A DNA stretch of 46,392 nt from Flavobacterium sp. Root935 (GTDB lineage Bacteria; Bacteroidota; Bacteroidia; Flavobacteriales; Flavobacteriaceae): assembly GCF_001429295.1 (NCBI RefSeq), contig NZ_LMJL01000007.1, positions 495,819-542,210 on the forward strand. The letters run 5' to 3'. Below are positions 41,526 to 46,392 of the stretch, piece by piece; positions within the stretch are counted from its first letter, which is position 1; each line of letters starts with the position of its first letter. The notes beneath the pieces are model-generated. The model was not told the origin of the DNA. It did no database searches and was given only the letters and a program-made list of their open reading frames with translations. The position numbers were made by a program, and so were the translations under genes.

Positions 41526-41562
41526 AAGCCGGGCGGATTTTTAAAATTCATCCGGTTTTTTT
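41526..41562 (+). terminator. probable rpiB terminator
   Basis: AGCCGGGCGGATTTT and AAAATTCATCCGG form an imperfect stem, followed by a T run. Confidence 0.55.
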
Positions 41563-41637
41563 ATTTAAAGTACTTACATTCAATATATTGAAGTTATTTT
41601 AAATTATACTTTTTAAGGTTATTAACAATGTTAATAT

Positions 41638-41907
41638 CTATATTTTTTGAGTTAGCATGAAGTAAATTAAAACAACTTGTAGTAAAAGAATCAATAAGAA
41701 TTTGACAATAAATGAAGTTTTACTCGTTTTATGTTTAAAGAAAAACATAGCTGTTAATAAACCTATTGTTCCGCCAATTGTTTGAAGAAAAAACAAAGTA
41801 TTTTCAGGAATTCTTCGTTTATTTTTTCGAGCCAGATATTTATCGTATCCAGCAAGAATAAAAAGAACAATATTTATAAATAAAAAATAGAGTAAAAAAA
41901 TTTCCAT
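41638..41907 (-). CDS. DUF1294 family membrane protein
   Basis: This 89-aa protein has about three membrane segments (IFLLYFLFINIVLFILAGYDKYLARK, NTLFFLQTIGGTIGLLTAMFFF and FIVKFLLILLLQVVLIYFML). The DUF1294 signature is DKYLARKNKRRIPENTLFFLQTIGGTIG with HKTSKTSF. The function is unknown. A TATCTTTG element (complement of 41925-41932) lies 17 bp upstream. Confidence 0.88.
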   Translation of the reverse strand: MEIFLLYFLFINIVLFILAGYDKYLARKNKRRIPENTLFFLQTIGGTIGLLTAMFFFKHKTSKTSFIVKFLLILLLQVVLIYFMLTQKI

Positions 41908-41924
41908 TGGCGTAAAATTAAAAA

Positions 41925-41932
41925 CAAAGATA
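41925..41932 (-). promoter_or_regulatory. -7 element of the DUF1294 gene
   Basis: The reverse complement reads TATCTTTG, ending 17 bp before the ATG. Confidence 0.6.
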
Positions 41933-42022
41933 TTATTTTAGCCGAATCATTGATGAATTTACAAATCGTTTTAACAAGTAAATTATATCATGTTGTAATT
42001 AAGAATTTATTTCATTAAACGT

Positions 42023-44146
42023 ATGACTAATATTCAATTCATTGCCAAATCTGTTCAGGCACCTGCAGTCAGCATTCAAAACACCGTAAAATTATTAGAG
42101 GAAGATTGTACAATTCCGTTTATTTCGAGATACCGAAAAGACGCGACTGGTAATCTTGATGAAACTGTAATTGAACAGATTGCAAAATTGCAGAAAGATT
42201 TTGACACACTTGTAAAGCGTAAAGAAGCAGTTCTGAAATCTATTGAAGAACAAAAAGCGCTCACGGCGGATTTGAAGAAAAAAATTGAAGACAGTTTTGA
42301 TCTGCAGGAAATTGAAGATTTCTATCTTCCGTACAAAAAGAAGAAAAAAACAAAAGCAGATGTTGCCCGCGAGTTTGGTTTAGAGCCTTTGGCAAAAATC
42401 ATAATGTCTGAAAGTGATGTTGATGTCGATTTTGTTTCGACACAATACATTAATGAAAATGTGATTAATGAAGAAGCGGCTATGCAAGGCGCAAGAGATA
42501 TTGTGGCAGAATGGATTAATGAAAATATTTATGTTCGTAAACAGCTTCGTAGATTATATCAACGAAAAGCAACAATTGCAACCAAAGTCGTAAAAAAGAA
42601 AGCGGAAGAAGAAGGAGCACAAAAATTCAGTCAGTATTTTGATTGGGAGGAGCCTTTGACAAAAGCGCCGGCGCATCGTTTATTGGCAATGCTTCGCGCT
42701 GAAAACGAAGGTTTTATTAAAATGAAAATAGATGTTGATATCGATGATGCTTACGATGTTATTGACGAAATCATTATTAAAAAACAAAATAGCACAACAG
42801 CTCATTTGCAGTTAGCAATTGAAGATAGTTACAAACGTTTATTAAACCCAGCAATTGGAAACGAAACACTTCAGGAAGCAAAAGCAAAAGCCGATGCGAA
42901 TTCTATTCAGGTTTTTGCCAACAATTTAGGACAATTATTATTGGCACCGCCTTTGGGAGAAAAACGTATTCTGGCAATCGATCCAGGATTTAGAAGCGGT
43001 TGTAAAGTAGTTTGTCTAGACGAAAAAGGCGATTTGTTATATAACGAAACGATTTACCCGCACGCGCCTCAAAACGAAGAATCTATGGCGATTAAAAAAA
43101 TTCGTTCGATGGTTAACGCCTATCAAATTGATGCGATTTCTATTGGAAATGGAACTGCTTCGCGCGAAACCGAATTTTTCATCAAAAAAATCGCGTTCGA
43201 CAAACCAGTGCAGGTTTTTATAGTTTCTGAGGCTGGAGCTTCAGTTTATTCAGCTTCCAAAATTGCGAGGGAAGAATTTCCAAATTATGATGTAACGGTT
43301 CGTGGTTCGGTTTCTATCGGAAGAAGGCTTTCAGATCCTTTAGCCGAATTGGTAAAAATTGACCCAAAAGCCATTGGAGTAGGTCAGTATCAGCACGATG
43401 TTGACCAAACGAAATTAAAAGAAGAATTGGATAACACCGTAATTCGCTGCGTAAACTCGGTTGGAATTAACATCAACACCGCAAGTAAACATTTACTGAG
43501 TTATGTGAGTGGAATAGGAGAGAAGCTGGCAGAAAACATCGTACAATACCGCTCTGAAAACGGACCTTTTGAAGACAGAAAACAGTTGAAAAAAGTGCCT
43601 CGTTTGGGAGATAAGGCTTATCAACAAGGAGCAGCGTTCATTAGAATTACAAATGCTAAAAATCCGCTGGATAATTCGGCAGTGCATCCAGAGGCTTATC
43701 CAGTTGTGGAGAAAATGGCAAAAGATTTGAAAATTTCTGTAAACGAATTAATTGCTAATAAAGAGAAAACAGCGCTTATTAAGGCCGAAAACTATATTAC
43801 ACCTGAAATTGGTTTGCTTACGCTAAAAGACATCATAAAAGAGCTGGAAAAGCCTGGCTTAGACCCAAGAAAGTCGGCTAAGGTTTTTGAATTTGACGCC
43901 AATGTAAAATCAATCAAAGATTTGAAAACAGGAATGATTTTACCTGGAATTGTGAATAACATTACCAACTTCGGCTGTTTTGTTGACATCGGAATCAAAG
44001 AAAGCGGTTTAGTACATATTTCACAGTTAAAAGCTGGATTTGTAAGCGATGTAAACGAGGTTGTAAAATTACATCAGCATGTTGATGTGAAGGTTACGGA
44101 AGTTGATGAAGATAGAAAAAGGATTCAGCTGACGATGATTTTATAA
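42023..44146 (+). CDS. tex: Tex family RNA-binding transcription accessory protein
   Basis: This 707-aa cytoplasmic protein binds RNA and transcription complexes. The N-terminal helical region has TIPFISRYRKDATGNLDE and a conserved FYLPYKKKKKTKA. The YqgF-like domain reads RILAIDPGFRSGCKVVCLDEKGDLLYNETIYPHAP and ISIGNGTASRETE. A helix-hairpin-helix follows (VGININTASKHLLSYVSGIGEKLAENIVQYR), and the C-terminal S1 domain is GMILPGIVNNITNFGCFVDIGIKESGLVHISQL. The length is slightly below many Tex proteins but all modules are present. Confidence 0.95.
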   Translation: MTNIQFIAKSVQAPAVSIQNTVKLLEEDCTIPFISRYRKDATGNLDETVIEQIAKLQKDFDTLVKRKEAVLKSIEEQKALTADLKKKIEDSFDLQEIEDFYLPYKKKKKTKADVAREFGLEPLAKIIMSESDVDVDFVSTQYINENVINEEAAMQGARDIVAEWINENIYVRKQLRRLYQRKATIATKVVKKKAEEEGAQKFSQYFDWEEPLTKAPAHRLLAMLRAENEGFIKMKIDVDIDDAYDVIDEIIIKKQNSTTAHLQLAIEDSYKRLLNPAIGNETLQEAKAKADANSIQVFANNLGQLLLAPPLGEKRILAIDPGFRSGCKVVCLDEKGDLLYNETIYPHAPQNEESMAIKKIRSMVNAYQIDAISIGNGTASRETEFFIKKIAFDKPVQVFIVSEAGASVYSASKIAREEFPNYDVTVRGSVSIGRRLSDPLAELVKIDPKAIGVGQYQHDVDQTKLKEELDNTVIRCVNSVGININTASKHLLSYVSGIGEKLAENIVQYRSENGPFEDRKQLKKVPRLGDKAYQQGAAFIRITNAKNPLDNSAVHPEAYPVVEKMAKDLKISVNELIANKEKTALIKAENYITPEIGLLTLKDIIKELEKPGLDPRKSAKVFEFDANVKSIKDLKTGMILPGIVNNITNFGCFVDIGIKESGLVHISQLKAGFVSDVNEVVKLHQHVDVKVTEVDEDRKRIQLTMIL

Positions 44147-44169
44147 AATTCCAATTTATAAAATTCCAA

Positions 44170-44188
44170 ATTCCAAACTGTTTGGAAT
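44170..44188 (+). repeat. small AAATTCC-word palindrome after tex
   Basis: ATTCCAAA and TTTGGAAT enclose a 3-nt loop and are followed by a short T run. It is preceded by AAAATTCCAATTTATAAAA and AAATTCCAAATTCC, words shared with 27966-28010. Confidence 0.7.
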
Positions 44189-44199
44189 CTTTAAATGAA

Positions 44200-44233
44200 A
44201 AACTCCCAAATTACAATTGTAATTTGGGAGTTT
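44200..44233. terminator. bidirectional terminator between tex and GH8 gene
   Basis: A 34-bp perfect palindrome, AAACTCCCAAATTACAA with its complement, lies between convergent genes. Confidence 0.8.
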
Positions 44234-44244
44234 CTATTTTTAGA

Positions 44245-45648
44245 CTATTTCAAAATCACTTTTTTGGTAATGTTTTTAAAATCATCATTGGATATTTTTA
44301 CCAAATAAACTCCTCGCGCTTGGTTGGCTAAATTTATTTCTGTCAATTCTGAAGTTGTTTTTTGTTGATGAATAACACTCCCTGAAGGAGATATTATCGA
44401 GATAGTAGATTTCCCAGGTGCACTAACTGTGATTCGATCAGCGCTCGGATTTGGAAAAAGCGTAACAGTAGATTTTTCAATATCAAAATTTTCATTGGAC
44501 AAAGTAGCAGTTGGAGGCAGATAAAAATTACCAGTTAGTAAAAAAGAATATAATGTTTTTAGGGTGTGATTGAAGTAGCTGTTTGGTTCGTTGAGGTTTT
44601 TTAAATCGGTGTAAGAAGCATCTAAATGCGCTTGATTTTCTCCAGCCATTGCAGCACAGGCAAATGCACCCACAAAAGTAGCATTGTGCCATTGGCCGCT
44701 TACTGTTCCGTTTTGATTGTATCCATCTTTAATATTTGCCGAACCTCCAAGATTAACACGAACAAAATCAGATGATTTCTTAGCATAAGTTTTGGCATCG
44801 GCATTTCCATACCATAAATAATCAACCGCAATACGCCAAGGAGTTCTTGCAGCATCATATGTATATCCTTTTCCGGAATTGTTATATCCGTTTGCTGCAG
44901 CTATAGCAGAATAAGCGCCAGAAGCTTCGCACCAGTCCGAAACTAATCCGCCAACGGCATTGTTTACAGTAAGATTATTGTTAATAACCGTATAAGATTT
45001 CGCTGCAACCTGATTCCAAAAAACGACATCATTTGTAAAAACTCCAAATGCTCTGTAATAAGCAGGCGAGAAGTAAGAAGGATTTGTGATTTGGCTGCCG
45101 CCGAATTGATCTCCAGGTTTTAAAACATAAGTATTGGCTTCCACTTCATAATTTTTAATAGCAGAAATTAAAGCAGTCGCATCGGTTTTGTAGTTAATGT
45201 TACCACTGCTTCCCCATTGATAATCGGCAACGATAAGGGCAAATGCAGCATCAAGTTCTGCATCTGTAGCTCCGTTTTGACCAATAGCTCCAGAACAGCC
45301 ATTAATTTTCCAGTTCATTACTTTGTTGCTGTTTACATTGTCTTTATAATACAACCAAAGTCCATCAAAAAGGTTTTTGTCTGCCATGTAAGCAGATAAG
45401 AGCATTCCGTATCCAATTCCTTCAGAAACTGTTTGAGAAGAAGTATCAAATTTCACTCTGTATCTTCCGTTAGAACAAGACTCAACAAAATTGTTTTTCC
45501 AAATATCATAATTGTTTTGGGCATCCAGACTGTTTTTGGGTGAAGGCATCAAGCCATTCGCAAAAACAACATTGGCAGGAAAGGGCTGCTTTTGTGCATT
45601 ACTTTTGAGGCACAAAAAAGCAACAGTAATTAGAAGTAGGTTTTTCAT
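44245..45648 (-). CDS. secreted glycoside hydrolase family 8 enzyme with T9SS type-A CTD
   Basis: This 467-aa enzyme has a signal peptide (residues 1-18, ending SNAQ) and a GH8 (alpha/alpha)6 domain. Family signatures are TVSEGIGYGMLLSAYMADK (Glu 76 is the probable acid, by family knowledge), GATDAELDAAFAL (126-133) and ARTPWRIAVDYLWYGNADA. GH8 members attack beta-1,4-glucans, chitosan or mixed-linkage glucans; the exact substrate is not readable. The last 75 residues are a type-A CTD (STVTLFPNPSADRITVSAPG, then GVYLVKISNDDFKNITKKVILK), so export is through T9SS. Confidence 0.92.
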   Translation of the reverse strand: MKNLLLITVAFLCLKSNAQKQPFPANVVFANGLMPSPKNSLDAQNNYDIWKNNFVESCSNGRYRVKFDTSSQTVSEGIGYGMLLSAYMADKNLFDGLWLYYKDNVNSNKVMNWKINGCSGAIGQNGATDAELDAAFALIVADYQWGSSGNINYKTDATALISAIKNYEVEANTYVLKPGDQFGGSQITNPSYFSPAYYRAFGVFTNDVVFWNQVAAKSYTVINNNLTVNNAVGGLVSDWCEASGAYSAIAAANGYNNSGKGYTYDAARTPWRIAVDYLWYGNADAKTYAKKSSDFVRVNLGGSANIKDGYNQNGTVSGQWHNATFVGAFACAAMAGENQAHLDASYTDLKNLNEPNSYFNHTLKTLYSFLLTGNFYLPPTATLSNENFDIEKSTVTLFPNPSADRITVSAPGKSTISIISPSGSVIHQQKTTSELTEINLANQARGVYLVKISNDDFKNITKKVILK

Positions 45649-45704
45649 AATTATTGTTTAATAGATTTAGGGACTCTAAAAGTAAGATTTTTAGATATAA
45701 AAAA

Positions 45705-45729
45705 CCCCGAATTAAATTTTAATTCGGGG
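45705..45729 (-). terminator. terminator of the adhesin-like gene
   Basis: CCCCGAATTAAA and TTTAATTCGGGG form a perfect stem; on the minus strand it is followed by a T run. Confidence 0.85.
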
Positions 45730-45751
45730 CTACTTTAAATATTAAAATATA

Positions 45752-46392
45752 TTATTTTTTTAGAATAAATTTTTGAGCTTTAAATGTATTATGATTGCTG
45801 TTTTTAATTAAATAAACACCATCAGAAAGATTTTCTATGTGAATTGTATTTAGAATATCTGAATCTAGATTTACTGATTTTACAATTTTACCAGAAGCAT
45901 CAATAATGATATAATTTCCATTATATTTAGTTACAATATTTAATATTCCTTTACTTGGAATAGGATACATTCTAAATTCGGCTGATTTAAAATCATCAAC
46001 ACCTAATGTTGATACATTTATACAATCTGAAACAATTGTACAGCCTGCCACCGTAATTTCAACCTTATATTCTCCAACAACAGATGGTGTAAAGGATTGA
46101 TTGTTTTCGTTAGCTAATAATGTATTTGGACATTTATACCATTGGTATACGGCTCCTGCATGATCAGATGTTAATATTCCTGAATTTAAACTTACAGATT
46201 TTAAAATGGCAGATGAATTGTTGATAGTTAATTGTAACGTTTTAGTATCACAGCCAGCACTATAAGTGTAAGTTCCAGAATTTGTGTATGTTACCCCATT
46301 CACAGGCCAAGTGTAACTGTCACAAGCTAATTCTGTCTGCGTAGAATTTGTTGCATTAGTTATTGTTAATACTAAAGTTTTAGTATCACATC
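45752..46392 (-). CDS. repeat adhesin-like T9SS protein, 3' end only (5' end beyond window)
   Basis: The frame is open to the window edge; an internal ATG at 46303 is not the true start. Upstream residues read CDTKTLVLTI followed by NATNSTQTELACDSYTWPVNG. After that comes a second such repeat (GVTYTNSGTYTYSAGCDTKTLQLTINN), a roughly 40-aa Cys-Asp-containing repeat typical of large Bacteroidota surface proteins. An Ig-like module follows (GAVYQWYKCPNTLLANENNQ with SVVGEYKVEITVAGC). The C-terminus is a type-A CTD (EFRMYPIPSKGILNIV, then GVYLIKNSNHNTFKAQKFILKK), for T9SS export and surface anchoring. Confidence 0.85.
   Translation of the reverse strand, partial: CDTKTLVLTITNATNSTQTELACDSYTWPVNGVTYTNSGTYTYSAGCDTKTLQLTINNSSAILKSVSLNSGILTSDHAGAVYQWYKCPNTLLANENNQSFTPSVVGEYKVEITVAGCTIVSDCINVSTLGVDDFKSAEFRMYPIPSKGILNIVTKYNGNYIIIDASGKIVKSVNLDSDILNTIHIENLSDGVYLIKNSNHNTFKAQKFILKK

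Overview
The window reads as chromosomal DNA of a Flavobacterium-like member of the Bacteroidota. The evidence is strong AT richness, promoters of the TAnnTTTG (-7) / TTG (-33) type, a type IX secretion (T9SS) locus with a PorP/SprF-like protein and a type-B C-terminal domain (CTD), a GH8 enzyme and an adhesin with type-A CTDs, and Bacteroidota families such as DUF4175, the GlnRS long form and an HU-like/SPOR protein. No phage, complete insertion sequence, CRISPR array or rRNA operon is visible.

Layout. 1-6465 (minus strand): secretion and surface cluster with a PorP/SprF-like protein carrying a huge Ala/Lys/Asp/Glu tail (cut by the window edge), an Ig-like type-B CTD protein, a small secreted protein, a beta-helix-like protein and another secreted protein. 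6899-10238 (plus): holB, a DoxX-like membrane protein, an acyl-CoA thioesterase and recA. 10239-10785: an unannotated stretch with two near-identical ECF-like promoters, a structured terminated RNA and a 34-codon basic micro-ORF. 10786-16425: plsC, a GxxExxY protein bracketed by imperfect inverted repeats, trpS, a 41-aa membrane microprotein, dprA, a membrane-tethered HU-like/SPOR protein and a coiled-coil secreted protein. 16467-27900 (minus): secreted protein, PIF1-like helicase, OmpH/Skp-like lipoprotein, methyltransferase, mnmG, ybeY and a DUF4175 protein. Nine parS-like sites lie in this stretch, seven of them within 474 bp between mnmG and the end of ybeY, next to a 14-bp tandem array. 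28064-36169: gltX, SPFH protein, a YtxH / holin-like / small-protein envelope trio, glnS, folB and tRNA-Cys, with a 1.1-kb extremely AT-rich gene-less region at 32291-33419. 36212-46392: a palindromic repeat, rnr-GIN-LysE operon, DUF2007, rpiB, DUF1294, tex, a GH8 enzyme with T9SS tail and the 3' end of a repeat adhesin.

How it fits together. Most genes are conserved housekeeping genes of translation, replication, recombination and RNA turnover, interleaved with T9SS cargo. The parts not explained by ordinary annotation are intergenic: the parS cluster, whose last site is read as the C-terminal codons of ybeY; the ECF-type promoter pair after recA; and at least six unrelated intergenic palindromes that are each built from short internal direct repeats. 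These are the best candidates for undescribed biology. Several genes have ATGs only 4-6 nt after the -7 element, which suggests leaderless transcripts. All functions are inferred by reading the sequence; no database search was run.
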